A stretch of 64,000 nucleotides of DNA from Neostapfia colusana. Lineage: Eukaryota; Streptophyta; Magnoliopsida; Poales; Poaceae. Each line of letters starts with the position of its first letter. Position 1 is the first letter of the stretch. Shown in pieces: positions 42,361-55,170 of this stretch. Where the stretch lies: NCBI GenBank assembly GCA_030760725.1, contig JASWHV010000009.1, forward strand, positions 109,379,854 through 109,443,853, read 5' to 3'. The position numbers and the translations under genes were made by a program. A model generated the notes under the pieces. It was not told the origin of the DNA. It did not search any database and saw only the letters and a program-made list of their open reading frames with translations.

Positions 42361-43185
42361 TTGATCGGTACTAACACGAAAGTCTCTAACAAGACCGTCT
42401 CGCAAGGCGGCGATGCCGGTAACAAGGAAGTTCAGAATATTGATTGGAACTCAGACCACTCCGGTAATGAGTCCATTAATGATAGATCGTATGAAAGTCC
42501 AAAAGATCCTTTTGCTCAACTAATGGTTAAAACTAAAACAACTTCAACTGATCTTGACCCGGAATATATTACTGCAGACGAGGTATGATACTTGTCCGGT
42601 CTAATAAATTGCAAATATTATTTTTAAGTTAATATTGGTTTTGAAGTAAATAAGTTCTTTTAATTCTTTTCTATCTAGCTTAACTTTCAAGAGAACGAGG
42701 TGACTTCTGCTCTTAAACACCCAGAAGATTCTCCAATGGTTGAATCCTCAAGTTCACAAAAGCAAAAATGAGGGCGACGAGGTGCAAATAAGGGTCTAGA
42801 AGGCATCATATACATAACAAAAAGATGGAAGTGATGGTGAAGCGGGATTCAACCAATACCGGCGCATGACACAAAAAGAGTTACAAAGACAATCAATGAA
42901 ATGTTAAAGAATAAAAAGATGGAAGTGCACCTATATAGGACGAGTCATGTTTAACTTTGTCAAAGATGGCAAGGATCTCATAAAGGCTCCATACCACTTC
43001 GAGTAAGTTTGATACATGGCATTAAAATAGCAACTATTTTTAACTGTTAACTTAACATGTGTATTCGTGCATGTGTAGTAATCACTACATTTGTATCTTC
43101 ATCAACCCAAAGCACGGTTAAGCGTCAATCATGGACTTGGCAGATTTCGACCCAAGCAGATACAAAGATTTCATTACCATTTTAA
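42361..43185 (+). pseudogene. CACTA-borne Ulp1-type (C48) peptidase gene, 5' part
   Basis: Exon-like pieces on the plus strand: 42361-42588, an acidic Ser-rich stretch ending at a GAG|GTATGA donor; about 42680-42770 with a basic, RRGANKGLEG-type motif common before such peptidases in plant transposons; about 42880-43006, ending APYHFE at GTAAGT; and 43079-43185 with NHYICIFINP and IMDLADFD, the His and Asp boxes of a C48 (Ulp1/SENP) peptidase. The next donor, AAAG|GTACGG (43190), opens an intron into which Gypsy E is inserted. The Cys box is 12 kb away at 55245. A stop in exon 2 and others show it is dead. Confidence 0.65.
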
Positions 43186-43265
43186 AAAGGTACGGATATT
43201 CTAAACTATTATATACACACGTATATAAGTTGGCAATTCTTATATGACATTTATTATATGACAGC

Positions 43266-44577
43266 TGTCGGTACCCTGCAGACCGGGTACCCCGGGTGGA
43301 AGGTTGAAGACAGGCTAGACCCTGCCTCCCTCTTGAGGTGGGCGTTGACACAGCCACGTGTCCTTGGCCTCGGACCTGGCCTCCCTGCTGAGGAACGGTC
43401 CGGTGCTGCCACGTGTGCCTAGGCTCCGGGAAGGACCTCCCTGCCGAGGAGGGCTCTGGAGCCACCACATGCCCTTGGCTCCTGACCTGGCCTCCATGCT
43501 GAGGCGGGGTTCGGAGCTGCCACATGTATTTGGGCTCTGAACCCGACCTCCCCTCTGAGGAGGGCTCCGGAGCTGCCACGTGCCCTTGGCCCCGGACGTG
43601 TCCTCTCTGTTGAGGCGAGGTCAGGAGCTGCCACGTGTATCCGATCTCTGAACCCGCCCTCCCCGCTGAGGAGGGCTCCGGAGCCGCCACGTGCCCCTCG
43701 GACCTGACCTCCCCGCTGAGGCGAGGTCCGGAGCTGCCACATGTATCCTGGCTTTGAACCCGTCCTCCCCGCTGAGGAGGGCTCTGGTGCCGCCACGTGC
43801 CCTTGTCCCCGGACCTGGCCTCCCGCTGAGGCGAGGTCCGGAGCCGCCAGGTGTATCTGGGCTCTGAACACGTCCTCCCCGCTGAGGAGGGCTCTGGAGC
43901 CGCTACGTGTCCCACGATCCATCATGGGTCGTTGGTCTAGGAAGTAAAGGAGGAAGCGCGCTGTCAGGACACGCATTCAAGGCTCGCGCCTTCCCCAGAA
44001 GCATGGTGCAAGGCGCACGCCTCCGCCCTCCACCAGTTCGTCATTATGGTGATAACACAGGGCGGCGAGGCGTGACAGCAGCACAACGCTGCCCAACAGC
44101 ACAGTGCCGCCCAGCAGGGCGAAAGGACGCGGCGACAAGACGACATCTTCATCATCACCTGCAGCCCGGTTAAAGGCGCTCAGTGCGCTAGGTGGCGCGT
44201 CTTAACTCCTCCGACGGCGACTCCACATGTAGATGTAATTATCCTAGAGCATGTATAGGGTACAGATAGCCACGAGGCAACCTGTCTAGCCCCGGGCCAC
44301 TTTGTAACTGCCCCAGCCTTGGACTATAAAAGGACCAGGTTGGCCACCCGACAGAGGGTTCGCAACCCAGCTAACTCACACACATACGAGCAATACAACT
44401 ACACACTCCTGTGGACATAGGGTTTTACGCTTTGGTGGCCCGAACCACATAAATCCTCGAGTTCACCTTGTCCATCATGATCAATCGACATAGAGACGAC
44501 ATCCCTCCAAACAACAAACCTCCGTGGACTGCTCCAGTAGCGGTATCGGGGGAAGTGTCGCAAGAAACACTTCGACA
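43266..44577 (+). repeat. 5' LTR of Gypsy element E
   Basis: TGTCGGTACCC to ACTTCGACA. U3 (about 43350-43910) is a 111-bp tandem array with GCCACGTG cores. TATAAAAGG is at about 44325. The primer site TTTGGCGCGACAGG follows. Confidence 0.9.
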
Positions 44578-44690
44578 TTTGGCGCGACAGGTATGGGGAC
44601 TTTAACGCTCTCTAGGCAACCGAGCATCAACACCATGGTAAACATCCACTCTCTCGGAGGCTCGTCTCGCACCACTCGTCGTCGTCCCTA

Positions 44691-46163
44691 GGGGGAGATG
44701 AGGACCGCTCCATGGTGAGTAGATCTAACCAGGAAGGCGACCAGACAGTCGGCGCACCAACGACGCCCGCGGCTTTCTACCCCCACGGTGGAAACGGTAC
44801 CGCCAGTTTTGAGCCCGAAGAGCGTGCTGGCTGCAGCATGCGCCTTTCTTCACAACCCTTTGGGCGAGGGCGCTACCCCAGAGGCGGCAGAGCAGTGGTG
44901 ACACGACGTCGACCACCTCGTTGCCGCTGCCATGAACACGACCACCTACAGAAGGCAGCGGGCCAAGCCCTCGGCCGCCCAGTCGATACGCCCATAGTGG
45001 CCAGCGGGACTGCTGCCACGCACGCGATGACCACGGCTAGGCAGGCCACGGCCGACCTCAGGGTCGAGCTTGACCGCCGTCGTGTGAGCGAAGATGGTCG
45101 CGTCACCATCGAGTGACGTTGCAAGAGGCGTCACAACCTCGAAGGAGAGTACGGGTCCTCGAGTGTCGTACTAGCAGGGCGTTCCCCGCAGACCCCTGTC
45201 TCTCCAGGAGCAGATAGGGGTTGCATGGCGCTAGCCCTGCACCTTTGCATGGTGGTCTGGCCACCCAAGTTCCGGCCCCACTTGTCGGAGAAGTACGACG
45301 GGACAGTCAGCCCTACCAAATTCTTGGAGATCTACTCCACCACTATCCTAGCTGCAGGAGGGAATGAGGCCATCATGGCCATGGCCAACTACTTCCCGGT
45401 AGCCCTGACCGGCACTGCCCGGTCATGACTCATGAATCTTCCCTCACGCTCCATCTCCTCCTTGGAAGAGTTGTGCTAGAGATTCACAGCCAACTTTTGG
45501 AGTTCCTACACGCGCCCCAGCAGCGAGCTCTACCTCCATGCAGTTCGTCAACGCGAGGGGGAATCGCTGCAATCTTTCATCCAGCGGTTTTCCCAGGTCA
45601 GGAACACCATCCCCCGCATCTCCAACGCCTCCGTCATCGTCGCCTTCTGGCAGGGCGTTAGAGACAAGAAGATACTCAAGAAGTTAGCTAAGCACGATGT
45701 GCAAGACGTCTCCGAGCTCTTCAGCCTGGCGGACAAGTGCGCTAGGGCGGTGGAGGGATGAAACTGGCACTCACGACCTGCCTTCAAGGCGGGGAGTGCC
45801 GGTGAAGCCGCTGCTTAGGGCAGCGGCAAGAAGAAGAAGAAGGTTGGAGGCAAGGACAAGCCTCTGGCCGGGGTACCCACAGTCGCTGCTGCAGCAGCCG
45901 GTAAGGGTCGTGCCCCTCGCACCAACAAGCTCCCACGACCGTTGTCCATCAGTGATGACGGCCAATGGTGCCCGGTGCACAACTATTGTCACCATGGCGC
46001 CAAAGAGTGCCATGAGATTAAGAAGGTCGTGGAGCGTTTCCGTGAGTTCCAGCAGCAGCAACGCCAAGACAGCACGCCCTTCCGTCAGCGAGAGGGCAAG
46101 AAGAAGGCTGAGCCTAAGGCAAGCATCGAGCAAGAGATGGGGTATCAGGATGCCTAGCGGGCA
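44691..46163 (+). pseudogene. Gag of element E
   Basis: A variable leader (44691-45116) is followed by the capsid: LSEKYDGTVSPTKFLEIY at about 45290, then a stop near 45425, RFSQVRNTIPRI and DVSELFSLADKCARA-like pieces in other frames, and CPVHNYCHHGAKEC (about 45970-46012), the zinc-knuckle-like motif of the family. At least three frame changes and several stops are present. The order of segments equals that in element D. Confidence 0.8.
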
Positions 46164-46703
46164 TTGAAGGCTGTCTACGGCCACTCTGACTCTAAATCTA
46201 GCGCAGACAACGAGCGGCGCAAGACGATCCAGGTGATGTATGGGGGCTCCTCCGACATCACGTCCAGGCGAGAAGTCAAGACCGTGCGTCAAGCAGTGGC
46301 GGCGGATGCTCCAACTCCCGGGCTGGCACCCCACCACAAGTGGATGGAGACGTTGATCAGCTTCGACACCTCCGACTACCCCAAGAACATGGCGGGTGAT
46401 GGGCATCTTCCACTCCTCATCGCCCCAACCATTGCCAACGTGAATCTCTACCATGTGTTGATCGATGGTGGGGTGTCGCTCAGCGTCATCAGCCTTGCAG
46501 CTTTCAAGAAGCTGTAGATCCTGATGTCCCAGCTCACCCCCTCATGTCCATTCTCAGGAGTGGACAGGGACCCTATCTTCCCATCCGGTAGAATCTCCCT
46601 CCCGGTGACATTCAGAGCGTCTGAGAACTACCGCACAGAGAACGTCGTCTTCGACGTTGCGGAGGTCAGCCTCCCCTTCAACGCCATCATCAACAGGCCA
46701 CTA
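46164..46703 (+). pseudogene. Protease of element E, fused by deletion to RNase H
   Basis: The frame from 46164 reads YGGSSDITSRREVK and the active-site region VLIDGGVSLSVIS (about 46455), with a TAG at 46515. It continues to FNAIINRP near 46695. At about 46703 the sequence jumps straight into the RNase H segment, with no reverse transcriptase. In element D those two points are separated by about 1.9 kb. Confidence 0.85.
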
Positions 46704-47400
46704 TGCCAAGACAAGATATCTGAAGGTGCATAAGCTGCTCTATGTAGTCCTCATTGCATTAAGAAAGTTGCGCTACTACTTCCAAGCTCACAAGATCTCA
46801 GTTGCCACCTCATATCCACTGAAGGCCGTCCTCCACAGCCCCAACACAACTAGGAATATGGCCAAGCGTTGCATAGCTGACGGAGTTCGAGCTGGACTTC
46901 TTGCCGCGCCATGCGGTGAAGAGTCAGGCGCTAGCTGACTTCGTGGCAGAGTGGACGCCTCCATCGTGCCACCCAGTGGGCCAAGACATCGGTGAACCAG
47001 ATCCCAGAGCTCGTCCAGTTTTCATCGGGCCTCACTAGACCCTCTTCTTCGACGGCTCCTCGCGCAAGTAAGGTGTCAGAGCGAGTGTGCTACTCCTCAC
47101 CCCGACTGGGGAGCAGTTCAAGTACATGGTGCGACTTGACTTCAAGGCAACCAACATGGCGGAGTATGAGGCTCTCATCTTCGGGTTAAAGACCACGCTG
47201 TCCCTCGGTCATAAGTGATTTTCAGCTAATCATCAAGCAAGTCAAGGGAAAATGCTGCTGCAACGACCCTCAGCTTGCAGCCTATCTCCTCCAAGTGCAG
47301 AAGTTAGAGAAGGACTTTCAAATCTTGGACTTGTGACATCTCTCCTGCACGAACAACACAATAGCCAATGACCTATCAATGAAGGACTCCACCGGGGCTC
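46704..47400 (+). pseudogene. RNase H and archaeal-type RNase H of element E
   Basis: AKTRYLKVHKLLYVV (46707 on) is the last part of the Gypsy RNase H. The second, archaeal-type RNase H follows in shifting frames, with FKATNMAEYEAL-like and IIKQVKGKCCCNDPQLA-like segments (about 47120-47290). Several stops and shifts make it non-coding today. Confidence 0.8.
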
Positions 47401-47557
47401 CAGCGCCTGAGGAAGTATTTGAAAGGAAGCTGTTGCGACCTACAGCCTGGCCGACCGAACAAGGCGAAGGGGCGAGATCAGCACCTCAAAGCTGGCGGTC
47501 CCAACGACCCTGCTACCATGGAGCTCACCAAAGATCGTAAGCGTCACTGAGGACTCC

Positions 47558-48839
47558 GTGCAACCCGGCACTCAAGATCCATACGCTCAAGTAGGCCAAG
47601 ACGCATGGATCACGGAGGTCCGGGACTACTTGAAACACAATATCCTTCCCGATGAACATGTATCCACTGAACGGATCGTTTGGTTGGCTAAGACATACGC
47701 ACTGGTAGAAGGGGATCTCTACCGGTGTGGCGCCAATCGCGTCCTATTGCGGTGCATAACCCGAGAGGAGGGATGCGACTTGCTCACACAGATCCATGGA
47801 GGCGAGTGCGGGAACCATGCATCTTCCCGCACGCTGGTCGGTAAAGCCTTCCGGCATGGCTTTTACGGGCCGAATGCTCTCAAGGATGTCATCGAGCTGG
47901 TCAAGAGATGCAAGGCATGCCAGTTCCACGCCAAGCAGATCCACACACCGGCGCAGACGCTGCAGATGGTCCCTTCCTCATGGCCCTTCGCTGTGTGGGG
48001 ATTGGATATCCTGGGGCCATTTCCTAGATCCATCGGAGGGTACCGGTACCTCTACGTCGCCGTAGACAAGTTCACCAAGCGGTCGAAAGCTGCCCCTGTA
48101 GTAACAGTCAACAAGCAATCAACAGTCAAGTTCATCAAGTCAATTATCTACAGGTTCGGGGTCCCGAACAGAATCATCACTGACAACATGACCCAATTCA
48201 CCAGCGCAATGTTCCAAGACTACTGCGAAGACCTCGGCATACAAGTTTGCTATGCTTCCGTTGCTCACCCAGAGAGCGACAGTCAATTCAAGAGAGTAAA
48301 TGCCGAGATACTTAGGAGACTTAAGACATGCACCTACGAATCCTTGAACAAGCATGGTGCCAATTGGGTAGAAGAGCTTCCGTGTGCACTGTGGGCTAGC
48401 CGGACGTCTCTCGGTCGTGCGACAGGGGAAACGCCCTTCTTCCTGGTGTATGGGGCTGAGGTCGTCTTCCCCGGATATCACCATGGGATCCCCTCGTGTC
48501 CAAGCGTACGACGAAGCCATGCACGATCAGCTCTGACATGAAGATATCGACCTTGTCGATGACTGAAGGTGTAAAGCAGCTGCTCAAAATGCACGGTACC
48601 GCCAGGCACTCCGGCGTTATCATCAGCGGTTCGTGCGGAGTAGACAGCTTGAGGTGGGTGACCTGGTGCTTCGGTGAATACTTTCTCGTGAAGGGGCGAA
48701 CAAACTCTCCCCCTGCTGGGAGGGTCCCTTCCGAGTTACACAAGTATGCCGCCCCGGGTGTGTCCGCGTGGCCACAGAGGATGGGGTACCTCTACCCAAT
48801 CCATGGAACATAGAGCACCTCCGTAAGTTCTATCCTTAG
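47558..48839 (+). pseudogene. Integrase of element E, catalytic Glu replaced
   Basis: The zinc domain is complete (QIHGGE, FRHGFYGP, KRCKACQFH, about 47785-47935). The core keeps Asp in WGLDILGPFP and Asp in IITDNMTQF, but the third catalytic position reads SDSQFKRVNAEIL where D has NGQVERANAEIL, so Glu is replaced by Lys. The frame breaks near 48480 and the C-terminal module resumes in other frames, ending at TAG 48837-48839 after RKFYP. Even before the frame break this enzyme would not join DNA ends. Confidence 0.85.
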
Positions 48840-50254
48840 TGCAACGGTAGGGCTCTTTTTTCTTTGTAAGGGTGTCATAGAGTCTAGGAGCAGCGTTTAG
48901 AACAGCTAAACTCTAGAGGAGACCTGCTACTCTTGTCATCCGGAGCAGGTCGTTGCCTTCTTGTACAACCTGTTTCCTCCTATGAATAAACCTGGCATGA
49001 GAAAATTTTATCTCACTCTGCGTCTCTCACCCTCCCTCTATACAGTTTATGCTTACCGATGCATATCAACTATATATGGCATCTTCGGAGTCTGTCCTAC
49101 ATGTTTGTTCTAGGTTCTGTGGCGCCAAAAGGTCCCCTCGCTGAAAGCTTAACGCTCGTGGAAGGTGTGCAGCCTGCTTAGCTTGGTTCCATACCTTAAG
49201 CCTGCCGCACTGCCTCACTAGTGCTACAACTGAGTACTTGGAGGCTAGAGGGCACGCACCTATGGACAAGAGAGTAACCAGACACCGGGCATTGCCCCTT
49301 CTTTTCATGCTTTCTTTCCATACCGCTCCGGCCGTGTGGTCAGTCACTTTTTCCTGTGCTTACCCATAGTGGAAGATGTGCTATCCTTCTGCAGGCGGGT
49401 CCACTTGAGGTACCTGTGTTGTACCCGGGATACTTCGGTTGTCTCATTGCTCGGGAGCCCTATGGCGTCGAATGGCCTCTCCCGTGAAAGGCTAACGCAA
49501 GGGGGAGGTCCAGGGTGTGTAGCCTGCTTAGTTCGGTTTCGTACCCTAAGCGTGCACACTGTGCCTCTCCAACTCTACAACTACCGGGGAGCCAGACGAC
49601 TCATAGCCCTGAGCAAAGCTGTGACCATTACCCGGATGCTTTGACACCGAATTACCCAAGCCCCATAGCTCGGCTAAGGACCGTAAGCCACAGCGAAACT
49701 AGGAGCAGCAAAGAGTGATGAGTGGGCACGAATTACACCTTTCCTCTACATGTATGTGCAGGTCCGAATAGGTCCTTGGCATCCCAAACCTCTCAGAGGG
49801 TCCGTTGGTGACGTCCTGCCTCAGCCAGTCTGCTTGGTAGGTGCGCCCCAACCGAAGGGCCACACCTACCAGGGGGCCATCAAGGTGAACCAGGCAGGCA
49901 AGACATCGGGAACGCCACGACGACAAGTGGAGAACTTGGAGCTCCAACTACAACAAGCTAATAACACTGTTGAGGTTCCCTCGGGTCCTTGCACTGCCAC
50001 GGACTCGGGAGGATGAGTTAGCCACACTGTCGAAGCCCCTCTGGGTCCTTGCGCTGCTAAGGACTCGGAGGGACAAGCTCACAACATCGGCAAAGAGCTA
50101 CCTACCTCGGCTAAGTCATTTCGGACCCTTGCGCTGCCAAGGACCTGAAGTCTACACCAACAACACAAGACAAGACTTCAGCAACAAGTCTTTATTCAAA
50201 GAAGAGGCTCCGGCATACAAAGGGACATACAGAGTGAGCAGGAAACCTAAGAGC
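48840..50254 (+). other. Noncoding tract between pol and antisense gene (element E)
   Basis: Matches the equivalent tracts of A and B in part (GTGTAGCCTGCTTAGTTCGG-type repeats near 49150 and 49515, and AGGTGTGGCC near 49865). At 49975-50150 three roughly 60-bp units of GGGTCCTTGCGCTGC-AAGGACTCGG type form small inverted repeats. No gene is supported on the plus strand. Confidence 0.5.
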
Positions 50255-53222
50255 CTACTGGCACTGTAACCTAGCAGCTACAAGTCGGATGACCTCCTCC
50301 ACAGCAGACTTGGACGCCTCCGACACCTCTGCAGAGGTGCCCTGCGCCACCGGGTCGAGGGAGATGCTGGGGTCTTGGTTCCGGAAGCATGTGAGCGCAT
50401 GCTCATCTACCTACTGAGCCAGAGTTTTGCCCTCGACTTCTATCTGCTCCCTGACGATGCCCTCCAGCGCCAGCAGCTTGGTTCCGGTGGAGTCTAGAGC
50501 AGGGAGCACCTTGCTCACCTCCTGCACGGACCACCAGAGCGCAAAGGGCTGAAGTCGAAGGGCTCCAGCGCCATCTCCGCACGTCCAACGAAGTCCTAGA
50601 CCTTCTCTGCCTCAACAAAGCAAGAAACCCGGAGTTCCTCAACTATCTTGGCGGTGGCATCCAGCTCCCCGACCAAGTCCCTACTCGTCAGCTCCTGCTC
50701 CCGGGTAGCCACCTCTTTCTCCTTGGTGGCCAGCTCCGCAGCCCAGCTGTCCAGGTCGGCCTCCCTGGTCGCGAAGGCGAGCTCCCGGTCGTAGACACCC
50801 TACAGCCGCTTCCCCAGGGCTCCCGCTCCCCCTCATGGGCGGCCTGGCGGTCAGAGAGGTCCCTCTCCTTTGCCTGCACCTCCTGCTCCCGTTGAAGAAG
50901 CATCTTCCGAAGCTCTGACAGATCATCAGTGCGTGCATCAGCGGTGGCATGAAGTTGCTTGGCCTATGCCAGGAGGTCCACCGCCCTCTTTTTGAGCTCA
51001 CCAACAGCGGCCTCCTTCAGCTTGAGGGTCTCCTCTATCAACTCCAGCCACTTCTCCGTGCCCGGGCCTTCTCCTTGGCGGACTGGACCTGCTCCTTCAG
51101 CAGATTGCCCCAGTCCCAGAGGCGCTCCCACTCGGACCTCAGCTCAGCCCACTCCCGGTTGAGCACCTCCTGCACCTGGTCCATGCTAGAGAGAGCCGCC
51201 CTCATGGCCTTGGAGAGCGGGATTGCCTCCGGCATCTGCAAGAGAGGGACCGCCGCAACCTCCTCTGGCTCTTCATCTTCCGGTGACACTGCCACCACGG
51301 CAGCCTGCGGAGGAGAAGGAGATGGGCCTGCAGCACGCCTCACAGTAGCTGTACAGCTACCAGGGACGTCTGCATCTGCCGGCCGGCTAGCTTCGGGGGT
51401 CCGGGTGTCAGCATCCGGAGCTGGACCAGGCGTTGGCTCCGGCACCAGCGCCGGCGCCGGAGCATCGGTGGCGAAGGAGCTCTGGCTCCTAGGCTACTGC
51501 GAATATGGAGGAGCGCTCTACGGAGAAGCCCTACAAGGAAAAGCGTCGAAGTTAATCACACAAGCCAGCAATCCTACGCGCAACCTACCCTGAAAGGTCG
51601 CGTCATACCTAGAGGCTTGGAAGTTCCACGACGAGTGGAGCTTCTTGCGCAAAGGGCTGGAACCACTCGTCCCCGCTGAATTTGGGGCCGAAGGAGCGTC
51701 GGGTGCCAAGGCTGCCCCTGTCGGCTTTGGAACCGGCGGCACCTCAGGAGCCTTCGCCGCTACAGGCAGCGCAGCAGGAGCCTTCCCTGCTCCTGGTCTC
51801 GGGGCCAGAGTTGTAACCAGTACTGGGGTTGGCTCGGTGGCTGCAGAGCCGACGGTGCCGTAGGAACCTTCATCATCGCCAGCGTCGCTTCAGGAGCCTT
51901 CCCCGCCGACTGCTTCCAAGTCGGTGACGCGCTGAAGAACTTCTTCTGCATCGTAGGAGCGTCAGGGACCCTCCTAGAAGCGACAGCAGCACCAAGCGTC
52001 TTCCCTGCACCCACCGGAGCTGCCGCGGCAGCAGCACTTCCGGAACTGCCACCGGCCGCCGAGCCCGACGCAAGGCCGTGGGAGGCCTGAGGACCCTCCA
52101 CCCGAGGGCCCGAGACGAAGCTTCCGTCGGAGCTGACCAGCTTCCACTTCGGCGCCTTGCTCGACTCCATGGGGTCCTTAGGTGGTGAGCGTGGGCGCGC
52201 CGTGGGTGCGGGCCCACTAGCCGGCATCCACCCCTTCCCCTTGTTGGGTTGTGGGTCTGGCATGGGCCTCGCCTGGTCGCTAGCGCCACCTCCTACGGCG
52301 ATCTCCACGCCTCGGGAAGTGTCCCCAACCTGCCGGCAGCTCCTTCAACAGCCTCGACCGCACCTTCTGGTTGAGAAAGATGGGCTGGCAGCTTGCAGCG
52401 GGGTGATGGAGTCGTCAGAGATCAGGTCGCAGGGGAGCTTCTGCAGCATCACCCCCAAAATCTCCCGATCCGGGACGACTCAGCTTCGCGCTCCAACCGG
52501 GTGAGATCGCCCTCCCCGGTGTACTACCAGGCATGCCGGGTGCGCTGCTTGATAGGAGCAATCCGGCGTGACAAGAAGTCGGCCAAGACCATCAGTGACG
52601 TCAGGCCCTCCTGCGCCAAGAATCTGATCCTCTCCAGGACCGACGTGTAGGCGTCCTGAAGGTCGAGGATCTCGTCCCTGACAGCATCATCGCTGACCGG
52701 GGTCTGCTCGGCAGCTCCAGGCGATCTTGGATGTCCGTGTGGGCGCTAATCCAGTCCTCCCTCCAGTGCTCCCACTTGCCGGGAGAGAAGGGCGCGATGT
52801 ACGGCTCGAAGTTCCTCCCTCGGTGCTGGAAGTAGTTAGGCCCCCAGGTGGCCTTTGCTTCTCCCCTAGGCCCTCAAGGACAAGAACACCCGAAAGAGCC
52901 GCACCTAGGACCGCACGCACACGAACATCTCGCAAAATTGGATGAAGACCGCCACTAGTGTGAGGGCATGCGGCGTCAGGTGCTGGAGCTGAAGCCCGTA
53001 CACCTCCAGCAGCGTCAGGAGGAAGGACAACGCCGGGAGCGTGAACCCGGACAGCAAGTACGAGGTAAGGAGGATCACCTCGCCAGGCCACATGTCGATG
53101 AGCGGGGTCTTCCCATGACGGATCTTTCTGTCGAACTCGGCCGACTGCCATCCGATCAGGTGCCTTACGCGCCTGAGCTCTTCATCAGTGCGGATCTGGG
53201 AAGAGCGAAGGCTGAACGCCAT
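50255..53222 (-). pseudogene. Antisense gene: PF04195-like domain plus coiled coil (element E)
   Basis: The start MAFSLRSSQIRTDEELRRVR (53220-53222) leads to LLEVYGLQLQHLTPHA and FIQFCEMFVCVRS, the PF04195-like signature shared with B and C. Downstream pieces in shifting frames give a Pro/Ala/Gly-rich linker (51650-52300), a candidate 78-bp intron (51531-51608), a charged helix (51060-51180), further heptads (50690-51000) and the C-terminal block CFRNQDPSISLDPV, then VIRLVAARLQCQ before a TAG at 50255-50257. The architecture equals that of B although the sequences have clearly diverged. This is evidence for long-term retention of a protein-coding gene on this strand. Many breaks. Confidence 0.7.
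51531..51608 (-). other. Putative intron in the antisense gene (element E)
   Basis: Minus strand donor CTAG|GTATG and acceptor TTCCTTGTAG|GG, 78 bp. It lies between linker and coiled coil, as in element B (79 bp). Confidence 0.55.
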
Positions 53223-53843
53223 GAGAGGTAGTGGTGGATGTGTGAGCTTGGGAGCAGAGGCTTCGAGCGCAAAGGTGAAAGGCGAAGATCACAAGGCACA
53301 AGGAGGCAAGTAAGGAAGAAATCACCCTTCACCGAAAGGCTTTCTTTACTACTCCTGCGACCTTTGGTAGAGCATCGTGCGCAATGCTTGGGCTGCCACT
53401 ACCGCGTGTTGCCCGCACTCCCAATGATGGGTGGGACCCATGTCCACCTGTCAGGCACTAGGGCCCAGGCGGGCTGCGTCTCGGGAACAAGGCTCTGGCG
53501 GTTCCCTAGAAAAGCGGCATGGGGGAACTGTAGCGGTCAACTCAAGAACCGCCACAGTCAATGCTAGGAACAGCTCCTCGAGCACGCTGCCATGACCCTC
53601 TAGTTGGAGCGGACACGCGTCCATTGCGTCGAGGACGTGATGCCGTTTCGACTGTCGAGTATGCCTACTACGCCAAGGACGTGCAACATTTTCGACTGCA
53701 AGGTACAACCACTCACCCACTACGTCAGGCACTACTTTGACTTCCAAAGTGCAGATTCCAAGTAACCACACAGGGGGGGGGGGGGGAAGACGGAGGCCCA
53801 ACCTGCGGGATCGTCTCCTCCCCCGAGATGGGCCCAGGGGCCC

Positions 53844-55165
53844 TGTCGGTACCCTACAGACCGGGTACCCCCTCGTGGAAGGTTGAAGACAACCTAGACA
53901 ACGCCACCCTCTCAAGGCGGGCGTTGACATGGCCACATGTCCTTGGCCCCGGACCTGGCCTCCACGCTGAGGCAGGGTCCGGCGCTGCCACGTGTGCCCA
54001 GGCTCCAGGCCGGACCTTCCTGCTGAGGAGGGCTCGGGAGCATCCACATGCCCTTGGTCCCGGACCTGGTCTCCCCGCTGAGGTGGGGTTTGGAACTGCC
54101 ACGTGTATCCGGGCTCTGAACCTGACCTCCCCGCAGAGGAGGGATCCGAAGCCGCCACATGCCCTTAGCCACAGACATGGCCTCCCCGCTGAGGCGAGGT
54201 CCGAAGATGCCATGTTTATCTGGGCTCTGAACCCGTCCTCCCCGCTGATGAGAGCTTTGGAGCCGCCACGTGCCCTTGGCCCCGGACCTAGCCTCCTCGC
54301 TGAGGCGAGGTCCGGAGCTGTCACATTTATCCAGGCTCTGAACCCGTCCTCCCCGCTGAGGAGGGCTCCGGAGCCGCCACGTGCCCTTGTCCCCGGATCT
54401 GGCCTCCCCGCTGAGACGACGTCCGTAGCTACCGCGTGTATCCGAGCTTTGAACCTGTTCTCCCTGCTGAGGAGGGCTCCGGAGCCGCCACGTGTCCCAC
54501 AATCGGTCGTGGGTCGTGGATTTAGGAAGTCAAGGAGGATGTGCGCTGTGAGGTCGCGCATTCAAGACTCACACCTTCCCTAGAAGCATGGCACACGGTG
54601 CACGCCTCCGCCCTCCACCCTTTCGTCATTACGGTGAAAAGACAGGTCAGCGAGGTGTGACAGCGGCACAGTGCTACCAAACAACACAGTGCCACCCAGC
54701 AGGGCGAGAGGACGCGGTGACAAGACGATGTCTTCATCATCACCTGCAGCCCGGTCAGAGACGCTCAACGCGTCAGGCGTCGCGTCTTAACTCATCTGAC
54801 AGCGACTCCACATGTAGTTGTAATTACTCTAGAGCATGTATAGGGTACAGATAGCCACGGGGCCACCTGTCGGGCACCGGGCCACTTTTTAACTGTCCCG
54901 GCATTGGACTATAAAAAGACCGGGGCTGCCACCCGACATAGGGTTCGCAACCCAGCTAACTCACACACACATACGAGCAATACAACTACACACTCCCGTG
55001 AACGTAGGGTTTTATGCTCTGGCGGCCCGAACCACGTAAATCTCCGAGTTCACCTTGTCCATCAAGCTCGATCGATCTAGAGACGGCAGCCCCTCCAAAC
55101 AACGAACCTCTACGGACTGCTCCAGTAGTGGTACCGGGGGAAGTGTCGCAAGAAACACTTCGACA
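53844..55165 (+). repeat. 3' LTR of Gypsy element E
   Basis: TGTCGGTACCC to ACTTCGACA. CCACATG/CCACGTG landmarks at 54044, 54155, 54266 and 54377 give an exact 111-bp period. TATAAAAAG is at about 54910. A run of 13 or so G lies outside it at about 53766. Confidence 0.95.
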
Positions 55166-55170
55166 ACAGC

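Larger units (their letters stand above)
43266..55165 (+). mobile_element. Ty3/Gypsy (Tat lineage) element E, full length, RT deleted
   Basis: An 11,900-bp element flanked by ACAGC (43261-43265 and 55166-55170). Order: 5' LTR 43266-44577, primer site 44578-44598, gag, protease, a deletion junction at about 46703, RNase H, aRNH, integrase to 48839, noncoding tract, antisense gene 50255-53222 (minus), polypurine tract about 53828-53843 and 3' LTR 53844-55165. The LTRs (1,312 and 1,322 bp) are clearly more diverged than those of D. It sits in an intron of the CACTA peptidase gene. Confidence 0.95.

Noticed and set aside
53766..53780. Run of about 13 G as a regulatory or structural signal
   Set aside because: A single homopolymer next to a polypurine tract; more likely slippage or an assembly artefact.
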